The notes beneath the pieces were generated by a model. The model was given only the letters and a program-made list of their open reading frames with translations, made no database searches and was not told the DNA's origin. The translations under genes and the position numbers were made by a program. A stretch of DNA of 38,217 bases from Rhodocyclaceae bacterium (lineage in GTDB: Bacteria > Pseudomonadota > Gammaproteobacteria > Burkholderiales > Rhodocyclaceae), in NCBI GenBank assembly GCA_024710925.1, contig JANJTW010000194.1:1-38217 (forward strand). The letters are read 5' to 3'. The first letter of the stretch is position 1, and every line of letters starts with the position of its first letter. Positions 18,755 to 28,264 of this stretch are shown piece by piece.

Positions 18755-19696
18755 GTGAGCCGCCTTTCCGTCGGCGTCGGCGCGGCGATGGCTGCCGGCC
18801 TGTGCTGGGGCATGATCTTCTCGGTGCCGGTGCTGCTTCCCACCTATTCGCCGCTGGCGCTGTCCGCCGGCCGCTACCTCGCCTTCGGCCTGATCGTGCT
18901 GCTGCCGGCCTGGCTCGACCGCCGCCGGCTGGCCGCGCTCGGCCGCGCCGACTGGATCAAGGCGCTGGAGCTGGCGCTGGTCGGCAACCTGCTCTACTAC
19001 TGCGGCATCGCCTTCGCCGCACAGAACGCCGGCGCACCGATCACCGCGGCGATCATCGGCACGCTGCCGGTGGTCATCGCGGTCAGCGGCAACCTCGTCG
19101 ACAAGCAGGTGCGCTGGCGGCAACTGGCGCTGCCACTGCTGGTCATCGGCAGCGGGCTGGCACTGATCCACGGCCGCGAGTTCGACCAGTTCAGCGCAGC
19201 GGCAACGGCGGCCGGCGGCAGCAGCGGCGACTACCTGCTCGGCATCGCCGCGGCGCTGTTCGCGTTGTTCTGCTGGACCTGGTATCCGCTGCGCAACGCG
19301 GCCTGGATCGCGCGCCGGCCGCAGCTGTCGATGACCGCCTGGGCCACCGCGCAGGGGCTGGCGACGCTGCCGCCGGCGCTCGCCGCCTTCGTCGCGCTGG
19401 CCTGGCTGCCCGGCTACGACTGGCCGCTCGGCGCCGACCCGCTGCGTTACGTGGCGCTGATGGCGGCGCTCGGGCTGGTCGCCTCGTGGCTCGGCACGCT
19501 GTTCTGGAACGTCGCCAGCCAGGCGCTGCCGGCGACGCTGTCCGGCCAGCTGATCGTCTTCGAGACGCTGTTCGGGCTGGCCTTCGCCTACGCGCTGCGC
19601 GGCGAATGGCCGGACCCGGCGAGCGCCGCCGGTATCCTGCTGCTGGTCGCCGGCGTCGTCCTCGGCGTGCGCGCCTGCCGGCAGGGAACGCGATGA
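18755..19696 (+). CDS. DMT-superfamily (EamA) inner-membrane transporter
   Basis: The 313-residue protein has about ten membrane segments arranged as two EamA halves (about 1-140 and 160-305), ending near LLLVAGVVLGVRACRQG. The family exports amino acids, nucleosides or other small metabolites; the substrate is not readable here. The start is the GTG at 18755 (MSRLSVGVGAAMAAGLCWGM), with only a weak upstream GGCAGGG. It follows comM by 108 bases that hold no other gene, and precedes a drug-efflux MFS gene by 64 bases. Confidence 0.82.
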   Translation: MSRLSVGVGAAMAAGLCWGMIFSVPVLLPTYSPLALSAGRYLAFGLIVLLPAWLDRRRLAALGRADWIKALELALVGNLLYYCGIAFAAQNAGAPITAAIIGTLPVVIAVSGNLVDKQVRWRQLALPLLVIGSGLALIHGREFDQFSAAATAAGGSSGDYLLGIAAALFALFCWTWYPLRNAAWIARRPQLSMTAWATAQGLATLPPALAAFVALAWLPGYDWPLGADPLRYVALMAALGLVASWLGTLFWNVASQALPATLSGQLIVFETLFGLAFAYALRGEWPDPASAAGILLLVAGVVLGVRACRQGTR

Positions 19697-19760
19697 GCGG
19701 CGCGCAGTCTCACCGGGGCCGCCGGTAGTCCGCCGCCGGCCAACAGGAAAGCCCGCCCCG

Positions 19761-20951
19761 ATGACCCGCCGCCTCTCCGACCGTGGCTTCGCGCTGCTGC
19801 TCGCCGCGCTCTCCGCGCTCGGCCCGTTCTCGATCGACACCTACCTGCCGTCCTTCCCGGAGATCGGCGAAACGCTCGCCGCCTCGCCGCTGCAGGTGCA
19901 GCAGACGCTGACCGCCTACCTGATCCCGTTCGCGGCGATGGCGCTGTGGCACGGCGCGATTTCCGACGCGCTCGGTCGCCGCCGGGTGATCCTGTGGGCG
20001 CTCGGCCTGTTCGCGCTCGCCTCGGCCGGCTGCGCCTTCGCGACGCAGATCGAACACCTGTGGCTGCTGCGCGCGGCGCAGGGCGTCAGCGCCGGCGCCG
20101 GCATCGTCATCGGCCGCGCCATCGTGCGCGACCTCTACGATGGCGCCGCGGCGCAGCGGCTGATGTCGCACGTGGCGATCACCTTCGCGCTGGCGCCGGC
20201 GGTCGCGCCGGTGATCGGCGGCTGGCTGCATTCGTGGTTCGGCTGGCGTTCGGTGTTCGTCTTCCTGACGCTGCTGACGCTGGCGCTGTGGCTGGTCAGC
20301 TGGCGCTGGCTGCCGGAGACGCTGCCGGTCGACAAGCGGCGCTCGCTGCACCCGGTCTATCTCGGCCGCACCTACTGGAAGGTGCTGACGCGGCCGAGCT
20401 TCCTCGCCGCCACCGCGGCGCTGGCGCTCAACTTCAGCGGCTTCTTCATCTACGTGCTGTCGGCGCCGGTCTTCCTGATGACGCACCTCGGCGTCTCCGA
20501 ACGCGCCTTCCTCTGGCTGTTCGGGCCGGCGATGGGCGGGCTGATGCTCGGCAGCTGGCTGTCCGGGCGGCTGGCCGGGAAGCTGACGCCGCTGCAGTGC
20601 ATCGCACGCGGCTACGTCGTGATGGCGGCAGCGGCACTGCTCAACCTGGCGCTCAGCCACGCACTGCCGCCGGGCGTGCCGTGGAGCGTGCTGCCGCTGT
20701 TCGTCTATACGACGGGAATGGCGCTGGCGATGGCGGCGCTGACCTTGCTCGCGCTCGACCCCTTCGCCAACGAGCGCGGCCTCGCCGCGTCGTGCCAGAC
20801 CTTCCTGCAGTCCGGCACCAACGGCCTCGTCGCCGGGCTGGTGGCGCCGCTGCTGTGGGGCAGCACGCAGACGCTGGCCTTCGGCATGGCCGGCTTCGCG
20901 CTGCTCGGCGCCGGCGCCAGCGCGCTCTACCTGCGCAGCCGGCGCGCCTAG
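19761..20951 (+). CDS. Bcr/CflA-type multidrug efflux MFS transporter
   Basis: The 396-residue protein has twelve membrane segments. It carries the motif-A region GAISDALGRRRVIL between helices 2 and 3 and starts with ALGPFSIDTYLPSFPEI, typical of the Bcr/CflA subgroup of 12-TM drug/proton antiporters. Likely substrates are bicyclomycin-like or chloramphenicol-like compounds, but this is family knowledge. AGGAAAG precedes the ATG by about 9 bases. The gene ends 7 bases before the convergent MFS gene. It is intact. Confidence 0.87.
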   Translation: MTRRLSDRGFALLLAALSALGPFSIDTYLPSFPEIGETLAASPLQVQQTLTAYLIPFAAMALWHGAISDALGRRRVILWALGLFALASAGCAFATQIEHLWLLRAAQGVSAGAGIVIGRAIVRDLYDGAAAQRLMSHVAITFALAPAVAPVIGGWLHSWFGWRSVFVFLTLLTLALWLVSWRWLPETLPVDKRRSLHPVYLGRTYWKVLTRPSFLAATAALALNFSGFFIYVLSAPVFLMTHLGVSERAFLWLFGPAMGGLMLGSWLSGRLAGKLTPLQCIARGYVVMAAAALLNLALSHALPPGVPWSVLPLFVYTTGMALAMAALTLLALDPFANERGLAASCQTFLQSGTNGLVAGLVAPLLWGSTQTLAFGMAGFALLGAGASALYLRSRRA

Positions 20952-20958
20952 GGGAAGC

Positions 20959-22245
20959 TCAGGGCATCTGCCGGCAGTGCGTCTCGCGCGCCATCAGGAT
21001 CAGCACCAGCGACAGCACGATCGCCGCGAAGATCAGCGAGAAGCCGGCCTGGTAGGCCGTCGCGTCGTAGACGCGGGCGCCGCCGACGCTGTTGCCCAGC
21101 CAGTTGCGGTCGAGCAGCCAGCCGACGCCCGGCTGCAGGAACATGCCGCCCATCAGCGGCCCCATGTTGCAGACGCCGGAAGCGGTGCCCATCAGCCGCA
21201 CCGGCACCGACTCCTTGGCGAAGGCGAAGCCGATGATGAGATTGCCGCAGGCGAAGCCGCTGACGATCAGCGTGCAGACCAGCGCCCACAAGGGCAGCGG
21301 CAGGTAGATCACCGCCCCCCAGCCGATCAGCGCGATCACCGTGGTGACGACGTAGAGCGGCTTGCGCTTGCCCATGCGCTCGGACAGCGCGCCGAGGATC
21401 GGCCCGCCGAGCGCCCAGGCGATCAGCAGCGTCGAGGTGATCGCCGCCGCCGTCTTCGTTTCCAGCCCGTGCACCTGCTTGAGATACGGCACGCCCCACA
21501 GGCCGGCGAACGTCAGGATCGAACCGGCGACGCCGATCGGCACGATGACCAGGATCCAGGTGTTGCGGTACGACAGCACCTGCATCAGCCCGTGCCAGAC
21601 CGAAGCGTGGGGGTGCGCGCCCGCCGCCGGCGCCGGCACGTAGCTCCGGTAGCCGCGCTCGGCCGGGTCGTCGCGGACGAACAGCCAGATGGCGACGCAC
21701 AGCGCGGCGGTGACCGCCGCCGTGACCATCATCACCGCGCGCCAGCCGAAGGCCTCGACCAGCATGCGCAGCGGCACACCGGCGACGACGCCGCCGCAGA
21801 CGCCGCAGAACAGCGCGATGCCGGAGGCGAGCGCGAACTGGTTCGGCTTGAACCAGCGCGTCGCCAGCTTCAGCATCGAGACGAAGGCCACCGCCACCGA
21901 GGCGCCGATCAGCAGACGGCCGGCATTGGCCCAGAAGATCGTCGGCGCGAAGGCGAAGAGGACGGTGCCGAGCGCGGCGACGCCGGCGCCGACGGTCAGC
22001 AGCCGGCGCGGCCCCCAGCGGTCGGCGAGGATCCCGGTGGGGATCTGCATCGCGACGTAGGAGTAGAAGTAGAACGCGGAAAGGTTGCCGAGCGCCGCGG
22101 CGCCGAGCGCGAAGTCGGTCATCAGCCGGTCGGTGATCACCGCCGGCGCCACGCGCTGGTAGAAGCCGATCAGGTAGAGCAGGGCACCCAGCCCCCAGAC
22201 GCTCCAGGCCAGCGCCGCCGGGGGGAATCTTTGTTGTTCGCTCAA
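20959..22245 (-). CDS. MFS transporter, 12-TM, unknown substrate
   Basis: The 428-residue protein has twelve predicted membrane segments, with a motif-A-like loop (GILADRWGPRRLL) and a second loop (GALSERMGKRKPL). It resembles broad anion/sugar-phosphate-type MFS carriers but I cannot assign a substrate. The start is a TTG at 22245, which overlaps the rhodanese stop (TTGA at 22242-22245). A GGGAG motif lies 6-10 bases upstream, so translation is coupled. No closer ATG with a ribosome-binding site is available. It forms a two-gene unit with the rhodanese and is convergent with the Bcr/CflA gene. Confidence 0.8.
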   Translation of the reverse strand: MSEQQRFPPAALAWSVWGLGALLYLIGFYQRVAPAVITDRLMTDFALGAAALGNLSAFYFYSYVAMQIPTGILADRWGPRRLLTVGAGVAALGTVLFAFAPTIFWANAGRLLIGASVAVAFVSMLKLATRWFKPNQFALASGIALFCGVCGGVVAGVPLRMLVEAFGWRAVMMVTAAVTAALCVAIWLFVRDDPAERGYRSYVPAPAAGAHPHASVWHGLMQVLSYRNTWILVIVPIGVAGSILTFAGLWGVPYLKQVHGLETKTAAAITSTLLIAWALGGPILGALSERMGKRKPLYVVTTVIALIGWGAVIYLPLPLWALVCTLIVSGFACGNLIIGFAFAKESVPVRLMGTASGVCNMGPLMGGMFLQPGVGWLLDRNWLGNSVGGARVYDATAYQAGFSLIFAAIVLSLVLILMARETHCRQMP

Positions 22246-22634
22246 CTCTGCTCCCAGGGCAGGCCATCGACGCGCCAGCCATTCAGCGTGTTGCGGTGCA
22301 TCTGTTCGTCGCGCTCGCCCTCGAAGCCGTAGCGCACGTTGATGACGTCCTTGAAGCCGGCCGCTTCGAGCGCCTCGCCGGCCTCGACCGAACGCCGGCC
22401 GCTGCGGCAGATGATCGCCACCGGCCGCTCCGGATCGCTGTCGGTCAGCCGCTTCACTTCGGCGACGAAATCCGGATTGACCTCCCAGTCCTCGCCGTCG
22501 TTCCAGGCGACGTGGACGGCGCCGACCGGATGGCCGACGAAGTAGTATTCGATCGTGCTGCGGCAGTCGACGAACAGCGCCTCGGGGGTCCGTTCGAGGA
22601 ATTCTCGGGTTTCGCGCGGGGTCAGGTGTTTCAT
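22242..22634 (-). CDS. Rhodanese-like domain protein
   Basis: The 130-residue protein is a single rhodanese domain with the active-site loop ICRSGRRS (C76), the N-terminal block ALFVDCRSTIEYYFVGHP and an extra C-terminal tail. It could transfer sulfur from a persulfide or donor such as thiosulfate; the acceptor is unknown. There is no signal peptide, so it is cytoplasmic. It is the first gene of a two-gene unit with the MFS transporter (4-base overlap), hinting at a role with a sulfur-containing or related anion. A TAGAAT -10 box lies upstream on the minus strand (22673-22678). Confidence 0.85.
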   Translation of the reverse strand: MKHLTPRETREFLERTPEALFVDCRSTIEYYFVGHPVGAVHVAWNDGEDWEVNPDFVAEVKRLTDSDPERPVAIICRSGRRSVEAGEALEAAGFKDVINVRYGFEGERDEQMHRNTLNGWRVDGLPWEQS

Positions 22635-22672
22635 TGCCTATACTTCGTTGATTGCGGAAAATCGGTCGGACG

Positions 22673-22678
22673 ATTCTA
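22673..22678 (-). promoter_or_regulatory. -10 box for the rhodanese-MFS unit
   Basis: On the minus strand TAGAAT lies 39 bases before the rhodanese ATG at 22634. A TTGAAC at 22694-22699 could be a -35 box but with a short spacer of 15 bases, inside the start of the divergent BamE-like gene. Confidence 0.4.
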
Positions 22679-22691
22679 CAAGGAAGCTTCC

Positions 22692-23183
22692 ATGTTCAAG
22701 CAACTCGCCGCCGCTATCGTGTCGCTCGCCGCTGCCGTCCTGCCCGGGTGTGACGCCGTCTCGCTCGGCGAGTTCAAACCCGGCGTCAGTACCGCTGCCG
22801 AGGTGCGCCAGCGCATGGGCGCGCCGGCCGCCGAATACGCCAACGCCGACGGCAGCGTCACCTGGGAATACAACCGCCAGCCGAACGGCGTGCACACGCA
22901 CATGCTGACCTTCGGCGCCGACAAGGTGCTGCTGCGCATCGAGCAGGTACTGACCGACGAGAACTACGCGCTGCTGGCGAACGGCATGACGAAGGAACAG
23001 GTGCAGCGCATCCTCGGCAAGCCGGGCAGCACGACGACCTTCCCGATGAAGCGCGAGGAGGTCTGGGACTGGCGCGTCGAGGGCCACCCGGCAAACGACG
23101 AGTGGCACTTCCACGCGCACTTCGACGCCGACAGCGGCCGGCTCGTGCGGACGACGAAGATGGCGGCGCTGCGCGGCGGCTAG
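22692..23183 (+). CDS. Lipoprotein with two BamE-like (SmpA) repeats
   Basis: The 163-residue product has a lipoprotein signal with lipobox LPGC (C20). Two similar halves follow: FKPGVSTAAEVRQRMGAP (from about 27) and GMTKEQVQRILGKP (from about 100). Each resembles the start of the BamE/SmpA fold, and each is followed by strands with a conserved Trp-X-(Tyr/Trp) step. BamE is an outer-membrane assembly factor, but true BamE is a single-domain protein of about 110 residues, so this is a paralogue with a duplicated domain. It would be anchored in the periplasmic face of the outer membrane; its role is unknown. An AAGGAAG ribosome-binding site lies 5 bases before the ATG. Its stop shares CTAG (23180-23183) with the convergent dehydrogenase. 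Confidence 0.8.
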   Translation: MFKQLAAAIVSLAAAVLPGCDAVSLGEFKPGVSTAAEVRQRMGAPAAEYANADGSVTWEYNRQPNGVHTHMLTFGADKVLLRIEQVLTDENYALLANGMTKEQVQRILGKPGSTTTFPMKREEVWDWRVEGHPANDEWHFHAHFDADSGRLVRTTKMAALRGG

Positions 23184-24307
23184 AAGACGATCACCTGCCG
23201 CACCGCCTGCCCGGCCGCCAGCCGGTCGAAGCCCTCGTTGATCTGGTCGAGCGCGAGGCGATGCGTGATCAGCCGGTCGACCGGCAGCCGGCCAGCCTCG
23301 AACAGCTCAATGTAGCGCGGGATGTCGCGCACCGGCACCGCCGAACCGAGGTAGCTGCCCTTCAGCGTGCGCTCCTCGGCGGTCATCTGCACCACCGGCA
23401 GCGACAACCGGTGCGCCGGGTTGGGCAGGCTGCAGGTCACCGTCGTGCCGCCACGCCGCGTCAGCTGCCAGGCCAGTTCCAGCGCCGGCACCGCGCTCGC
23501 CGCCTCGATGGCGACGTCGACGCCGCCGGGGATCGCCGCCTTCAGCTGGGCGACGACATCCGGGTCGTCGGCGCGCAACACCCGCGTCGCGCCGAGCGTC
23601 AGCGCCAGGGCCAGCTTCTCCGGCAACACGTCGATCGCCACCACCTCGCGCGCGCCGGCGGCGAGCGCACCGAGGACGGCAGAAAGGCCGACGCCACCGA
23701 GGCCGACCACCGCCACCGTCTGCCCGAGGCGGACCTGCGCCGAATTCAACGCGGCGCCGACGCCGGTCAGCACCGCGCAGCCGAACACCGCCGCCACCTC
23801 CGGCGGCAGGTCCGGGCGCACCTTGACCAGCGAACCGCGATTCACGACCGCGTACTCGGCGAAACAGGAGACGCCGACCTGATGGTTGAGCGCCTGCCCG
23901 TCCGGCCGCGCCAGCGCGCGGTGACCGCCGACCAGCGTGCCGGCGACGTTCGCCGCCGCGCCCGGCTCGCACAGCGCCGGCCGGCCTTCCTGGCAGGGCA
24001 GGCAGTGGCCGCAGGAAGGGACGAAGACCAGCGCCACCGCGTCGCCGCGCGCAAGATCGCCGACGCCCGGCCCGCATTCGTCGACGACGCCGGCCGCCTC
24101 GTGGCCGAGCACCATCGGCAGCGGCCGCGGCCGGTCGCCGTTGATGATCGACAGGTCGGAATGGCACAGGCCGGCGGCGGTGATGCGCACGCGCACCTCG
24201 CCGGGGCCGGGGTCGCCGAGATGAACGGTCTCGACCGAGACCGGCTGCGACTGCGCATACGGCGCGGGCTGCTGCATGCGGTCGAGGACCGCGGCGCGGA
24301 TTTTCAT
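23180..24307 (-). CDS. Zinc-dependent alcohol dehydrogenase, class III-like family
   Basis: The 375-residue enzyme is a medium-chain dehydrogenase. It carries the catalytic-zinc block CHSDLSIINGD and LGHEAAGVV, the structural-zinc cysteines of FVPSCGHCLPCQEGRPALC and the NAD-binding turn VVGLGGVGLSAV. It oxidises an alcohol or reduces an aldehyde with NAD(P); the exact substrate is not clear. It is similar to class III/aryl-alcohol type enzymes but not clearly glutathione-dependent formaldehyde dehydrogenase. The start ATG at 24307 follows AGGAGGAG by 4 bases; an upstream in-frame start would add 25 residues without homology. It is divergent from metH and ends tail-to-tail with the BamE-like gene. 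Confidence 0.85.
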   Translation of the reverse strand: MKIRAAVLDRMQQPAPYAQSQPVSVETVHLGDPGPGEVRVRITAAGLCHSDLSIINGDRPRPLPMVLGHEAAGVVDECGPGVGDLARGDAVALVFVPSCGHCLPCQEGRPALCEPGAAANVAGTLVGGHRALARPDGQALNHQVGVSCFAEYAVVNRGSLVKVRPDLPPEVAAVFGCAVLTGVGAALNSAQVRLGQTVAVVGLGGVGLSAVLGALAAGAREVVAIDVLPEKLALALTLGATRVLRADDPDVVAQLKAAIPGGVDVAIEAASAVPALELAWQLTRRGGTTVTCSLPNPAHRLSLPVVQMTAEERTLKGSYLGSAVPVRDIPRYIELFEAGRLPVDRLITHRLALDQINEGFDRLAAGQAVRQVIVF

Positions 24308-24391
24308 GACGTCTCCTCCTCTTGTGGTTTTCCGGCAGCATAGCGCAGCCGGCCGGCCCTCCGGAAACCCTCTCGCCGCCATGGAAATCGT

Positions 24392-24420
24392 TTGGCCGAT
24401 CAGCGACTTGGCGTTAGAAT
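24392..24420 (+). promoter_or_regulatory. Sigma-70 promoter of the metH leader
   Basis: A -35-like TTGGCC (24392-24397) and -10 TAGAAT (24415-24420) are separated by exactly 17 bases. The expected start is about 24427, so transcription begins immediately before the riboswitch aptamer. Confidence 0.65.
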
Positions 24421-24427
24421 CCGAACC

Positions 24428-24486
24428 TTGCGCCGATTTGAAGTTCAGCTTGCGGGCGCATTACAAATGCGGCTAAAGCGGGCGTT
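24428..24486 (+). promoter_or_regulatory. SAM-II-type riboswitch aptamer upstream of metH
   Basis: The leader contains the SAM-II (alpha/metA motif) pieces in the right order. P1 is TGCGCC (24429-24434) pairing perfectly with GGCGCA (24455-24460). The loop starts GATTTG and holds GCTTGC (24448-24453), and the downstream strand includes ACAAATGC and GGCTAAAG. The loop GCTTGC can pair with GCGGGC (24478-24483) using two G-U pairs, which is the pseudoknot expected of this H-type fold. It resembles the crystallised SAM-II sequence closely in the P1, GATTT and GCTAAA blocks. By analogy it would bind S-adenosylmethionine and lower metH expression when SAM is plentiful. SAM-II is known mainly from Alphaproteobacteria, so this host is unusual. 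Alternative classes (SAH, SAM-I) do not fit. Confidence 0.82.
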
Positions 24487-24493
24487 CTTTCCG

Positions 24494-24528
24494 AAACCCG
24501 TTCGCTCCCGACGCTGAACGGGTTTTTT
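24494..24528 (+). terminator. Intrinsic terminator in the metH leader
   Basis: AAACCCGTTC (24494-24503) and GAACGGGTTT (24516-24525) form a perfect 10-base stem with a 12-base loop, followed by six T residues (24523-24528). It lies 8-11 bases after the aptamer and 19 bases before the metH ATG, so SAM binding is likely to promote early termination. I could not identify a convincing antiterminator by eye. Confidence 0.85.
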
Positions 24529-24546
24529 GCTTTCAGAGGTAATGCC

Positions 24547-27500
24547 ATGCAGCCCGACCGCACATCCGAACTCTCCGCCCTCCTGAAACAGCGCATCCTC
24601 GTCCTCGACGGCGCGATGGGCACGATGATCCAACGCCACGGGCTGACCGAGAAGGACTACCGCGGCACGCGCTTCGCGGCGCACGCGCACGACCTCAAGG
24701 GCAACAACGACCTGCTGCTGCTGACCAAGCCCGAGGTCATCAAAGGCATCCACGCCGAGTACCTCGCCGCCGGCGCCGACATCCTCGAAACCAACACCTT
24801 CAACGCGACGGCGATCTCGCAGGCCGACTACAAGCTGGAGTCCATCGTCTATGAGCTGAACGTCGCCGGCGCGAAGCTGGCGCGCGAAGCCTGCGACGAG
24901 TTCACCGCGCAGAACCCGGCCAAGCCGCGCTTCGTCGCCGGCGTCCTCGGCCCGACCTCGCGCACCGGCTCGATCTCGCCCGACGTGAACGATCCGGGCT
25001 ACCGCAACGTCACCTTCGACGAACTGGTCGAGACCTACACCGAGGCCATCCGCGGCCTCGTCGACGGCGGCGCCGACCTGCTGCTGGTCGAAACGGTGTT
25101 CGACACGCTGAACGCCAAGGCGGCGCTGTTCGCCATCGAACAGTTCTTCGACAACGCCGGCCGGCGCTGGCCGGTGATGATCTCGGGCACGATCACCGAC
25201 GCCTCGGGTCGTACGCTGTCGGGCCAGACCGCCGAGGCCTTCTGGAACTCGCTGAACCACATCCGCCCGCTCTCGTTCGGCCTCAACTGCGCGCTCGGCG
25301 CCAAGGAGCTGCGCCAGTACGTCGAAGAGCTATCGCGCGTCTGCGACTGCTTCGTCTCGGCGCACCCGAACGCCGGCCTGCCGAACGCCTTCGGCGGCTA
25401 CGACGAGACGCCGGAACAGCTGGCCGAGGAAGTGGCCGACTGGGCGAAACACGGTTTCGTGAACATCGTCGGCGGCTGCTGCGGCACCTCGCCGGACCAC
25501 ATCGCCGCCATCGCGAAATACGTCGATGGTGTGAAGCCGCGCGCCATTCCCGAGGTCGAGAAGAAGCTGCGCCTGTCCGGACTGGAACCGTTCAACGTCG
25601 GCCCCGAATCGCTCTTCGTCAACGTCGGCGAGCGCACCAACGTCACCGGCTCCAAGGCCTTCGCCCGCATGATCCTCGAAGGCCGCCTCGACGACGCGCT
25701 GGCGGTGGCCCGCCAGCAGGTCGAGAACGGCGCGCAGGTGATCGACATCAACATGGACGAGGCGATGCTCGATTCGAAGGCGGCGATGGATCGCTTCCTC
25801 AAGCTGATCGCCTCCGAGCCGGACATCGCCCGCGTGCCGATCATGATCGACTCGTCGAAGTGGGAAGTGATCGAGGCCGGCCTCAAGTGCATCCAGGGCA
25901 AGGGCATCGTCAACTCGATCTCGATGAAGGAGGGCGAGGCTGCCTTCCTGCAGCAGGCGAAGCTCGCGCGCCGCTACGGTGCGGCCGTCGTCGTCATGGC
26001 CTTCGACGAGACCGGCCAGGCCGACACCTATGCGCGCAAGACCGAGATCTGCAAGCGCGCCTACGATCTGCTGACGGCATCGCCGGAGCAAGGCGGTGCC
26101 GGTTTCCCGCCGGAAGACATCATCTTCGACCCGAACATCTTCGCCATCGCCACCGGCATCGCCGAGCACGACAACTACGCCGTCGACTTCATCGAGGCGA
26201 CGCGCTGGATTCGCGCCAACCTGCCGCACGCGCAGGTTTCCGGCGGCGTCTCCAACGTCTCCTTCTCGTTCCGCGGCAACGACGCGGTGCGCGAGGCGAT
26301 CCACACCGTCTTCCTCTACCACGCGATCAAGGCCGGGCTGTCGATGGGCATCGTCAACGCCGGCATGGTCGGCATCTACGACGACCTCGATCCGGCGCTG
26401 CGCGAGAAGGTCGAGGATGTCGTGCTGAACAGGAACCCCGGTGCCGGCGAGGCGCTGGTCGAGTTCGCGCAGACGGTGAAGGAGGGCAAGGCCAGGGACA
26501 CCGGCCCCGACCTGACCTGGCGCCAGCTGCCGGTCGAGGAGCGCCTGTCGCACGCGCTGGTGAAAGGCATCACCGACTTCGTCGTCGCCGACACCGAGAA
26601 ATGCCGCGCCGCGCTGGCCGCCGCCGGCAAGCCGCCGCTGGCGGTGATCGAAGGGCCGTTGATGAACGGCATGAACGTCGTCGGCGACCTGTTCGGCGCC
26701 GGCAAGATGTTCCTGCCGCAGGTGGTGAAATCGGCGCGCGTGATGAAGCAGGCGGTGGCTCACCTGATTCCGTTCATCGAGGAGGAGAAGCTGCGCACCG
26801 GCGCCGCGTCGAAAGGCAAGATCGTCGTCGCCACGGTCAAGGGCGACGTGCACGACATCGGCAAGAACATTGTCGGCGTCGTCCTCGGCTGCAACGGCTA
26901 CGACGTCGTCGACCTCGGCGTCATGGTGCCCTGCGACAAGATCCTGCACGCTGCGAAGGAGCATGGCGCGCAGGCGATCGGCCTGTCCGGCCTGATCACG
27001 CCGTCGCTGGAGGAAATGGCGCACGTCGCGTCCGAGATGCAGCGCCAGGGTTTCGACGTGCCGCTGCTGATCGGCGGCGCCACCACCAGCCGCGCGCATA
27101 CCGCGATCAAGATCGCGCCGAACTACCAGTCGCCGGTGGTCTACGTGCCGGACGCCTCGCGTGCCGTCGGCGTCGTCACCAAGCTCTTGTCGATCGACCA
27201 CGCCGAAGGCTTCAAGGCCGAGGTCGCCGCCGATTACGAAAAGGTGCGCGCCCAGCACGCGAACAAGAAGGGCGTGACGCTGGTTTCGCTGGAAGCGGCG
27301 CGCGCCAACGCGCTGCCGTTCTCGGGCACGCCGGTGCAGCCGAAGCAGACCGGCGTCACCGTGTTGAAGGACATCGACCTCGCCGCGCTCGCCGAATACA
27401 TCGACTGGGGCCCGTTCTTCCAGACTTGGGACCTCGCCGGCGCCTACCCGAAGATCCTCGACGACGAAAAGGTCGGCGAGGCGGCGCGCAGCGTCTTCAA

Positions 27501-28242
27501 GGACGGCAAGGCGATGCTGGAAAAGATCATCGCCGAGAAGTGGATCAGCGCCAATGCGGTGTTCGGCCTGTGGCCGGCAAACCGCGCAGCGAACAATCCG
27601 GACGACGTCGAACTGTACACCGACGAGTCGCGGACGCAGGTGCTCGCCGTCACGCACCACCTGCGCCAGCAACACGAGCGTCCGAGCGGCAAGCCGCACT
27701 ACTGCCTGGCCGACTTCGTCGCGCCGAAGGGCACCCCCGACTGGACCGGCGCCTTCGCCGTCACCGCCGGCCTCGGCATCGAGAAGAAGCTGGCCGAGTT
27801 CGAAGCGACGCACGACGACTACCACGCGATCATGCTCAAGTCGCTCGCCGACCGGCTGGCCGAGGCCTGCGCCGAGTGGCTGCACGCGCGCGTGCGCAAG
27901 GAATACTGGGGTTACGCCGCCGACGAAACGCTGACGAACGAGCAGCTGATCCGCGAGGAGTACAAGGGCATCCGCCCGGCGCCGGGCTACCCGGCCTGCC
28001 CGGACCACACCGAGAAGGGCACCATCTTCGCGCTGCTCGACGCGCCGAAGAACGCCGGCATGGCGCTCACCGAGTCCTACGCGATGAGCCCGGCCGCCGC
28101 CGTCTCCGGCTGGTACTTCGCGCACCCCGAGGCACAGTACTTCGCGGTGTCGAAGATCGGCCGCGACCAGCTGGAAGACTGGGCGCAGCGCAAGGGCATG
28201 GACGTCGACGAAGCCGCGCGCTGGCTGGCGCCGATCCTCTGA
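24547..28242 (+). CDS. metH: Cobalamin-dependent methionine synthase
   Basis: A complete 1231-residue four-module enzyme. The homocysteine domain has zinc ligands C248 (FGLNCALG) and C311/C312 (GGCCGTSP). The methyltetrahydrofolate domain runs from about 350 to 620 (from [14 protein letters not shown]). The cap and cobalamin domain contains [11 protein letters not shown] with the cobalt-ligand H769. The C-terminal reactivation domain binds SAM (about 900-1231). It transfers a methyl group from methyltetrahydrofolate to homocysteine to give methionine in the cytoplasm. The start ATG at 24547 follows AGAGGT by about 5 bases. It is preceded by a promoter, a SAM-II-like aptamer and a terminator, which gives feedback control by SAM. 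A terminator follows at 28265-28292. Many bacteria split this enzyme into two genes; here it is one chain. Confidence 0.97.
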   Translation: MQPDRTSELSALLKQRILVLDGAMGTMIQRHGLTEKDYRGTRFAAHAHDLKGNNDLLLLTKPEVIKGIHAEYLAAGADILETNTFNATAISQADYKLESIVYELNVAGAKLAREACDEFTAQNPAKPRFVAGVLGPTSRTGSISPDVNDPGYRNVTFDELVETYTEAIRGLVDGGADLLLVETVFDTLNAKAALFAIEQFFDNAGRRWPVMISGTITDASGRTLSGQTAEAFWNSLNHIRPLSFGLNCALGAKELRQYVEELSRVCDCFVSAHPNAGLPNAFGGYDETPEQLAEEVADWAKHGFVNIVGGCCGTSPDHIAAIAKYVDGVKPRAIPEVEKKLRLSGLEPFNVGPESLFVNVGERTNVTGSKAFARMILEGRLDDALAVARQQVENGAQVIDINMDEAMLDSKAAMDRFLKLIASEPDIARVPIMIDSSKWEVIEAGLKCIQGKGIVNSISMKEGEAAFLQQAKLARRYGAAVVVMAFDETGQADTYARKTEICKRAYDLLTASPEQGGAGFPPEDIIFDPNIFAIATGIAEHDNYAVDFIEATRWIRANLPHAQVSGGVSNVSFSFRGNDAVREAIHTVFLYHAIKAGLSMGIVNAGMVGIYDDLDPALREKVEDVVLNRNPGAGEALVEFAQTVKEGKARDTGPDLTWRQLPVEERLSHALVKGITDFVVADTEKCRAALAAAGKPPLAVIEGPLMNGMNVVGDLFGAGKMFLPQVVKSARVMKQAVAHLIPFIEEEKLRTGAASKGKIVVATVKGDVHDIGKNIVGVVLGCNGYDVVDLGVMVPCDKILHAAKEHGAQAIGLSGLITPSLEEMAHVASEMQRQGFDVPLLIGGATTSRAHTAIKIAPNYQSPVVYVPDASRAVGVVTKLLSIDHAEGFKAEVAADYEKVRAQHANKKGVTLVSLEAARANALPFSGTPVQPKQTGVTVLKDIDLAALAEYIDWGPFFQTWDLAGAYPKILDDEKVGEAARSVFKDGKAMLEKIIAEKWISANAVFGLWPANRAANNPDDVELYTDESRTQVLAVTHHLRQQHERPSGKPHYCLADFVAPKGTPDWTGAFAVTAGLGIEKKLAEFEATHDDYHAIMLKSLADRLAEACAEWLHARVRKEYWGYAADETLTNEQLIREEYKGIRPAPGYPACPDHTEKGTIFALLDAPKNAGMALTESYAMSPAAAVSGWYFAHPEAQYFAVSKIGRDQLEDWAQRKGMDVDEAARWLAPIL

Positions 28243-28264
28243 CGGCGATCAGCCTCCATCCGCA

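Noticed and set aside
17033-19840. Long open frame on the minus strand (935 codons)
   Set aside because: It is antisense to ubiK, comM and the EamA gene with Arg/Gln-rich shadow composition; no motif supports it.
24421-24486. SAH or SAM-I riboswitch as the metH leader
   Set aside because: The P1, GATTT, GCTTGC and GCTAAAG elements fit SAM-II; the conserved blocks and kink-turn of the other classes are absent.
25330-28125. Long open frame on the minus strand inside metH
   Set aside because: It lies wholly antisense to the well supported metH gene; a shadow of codon bias.
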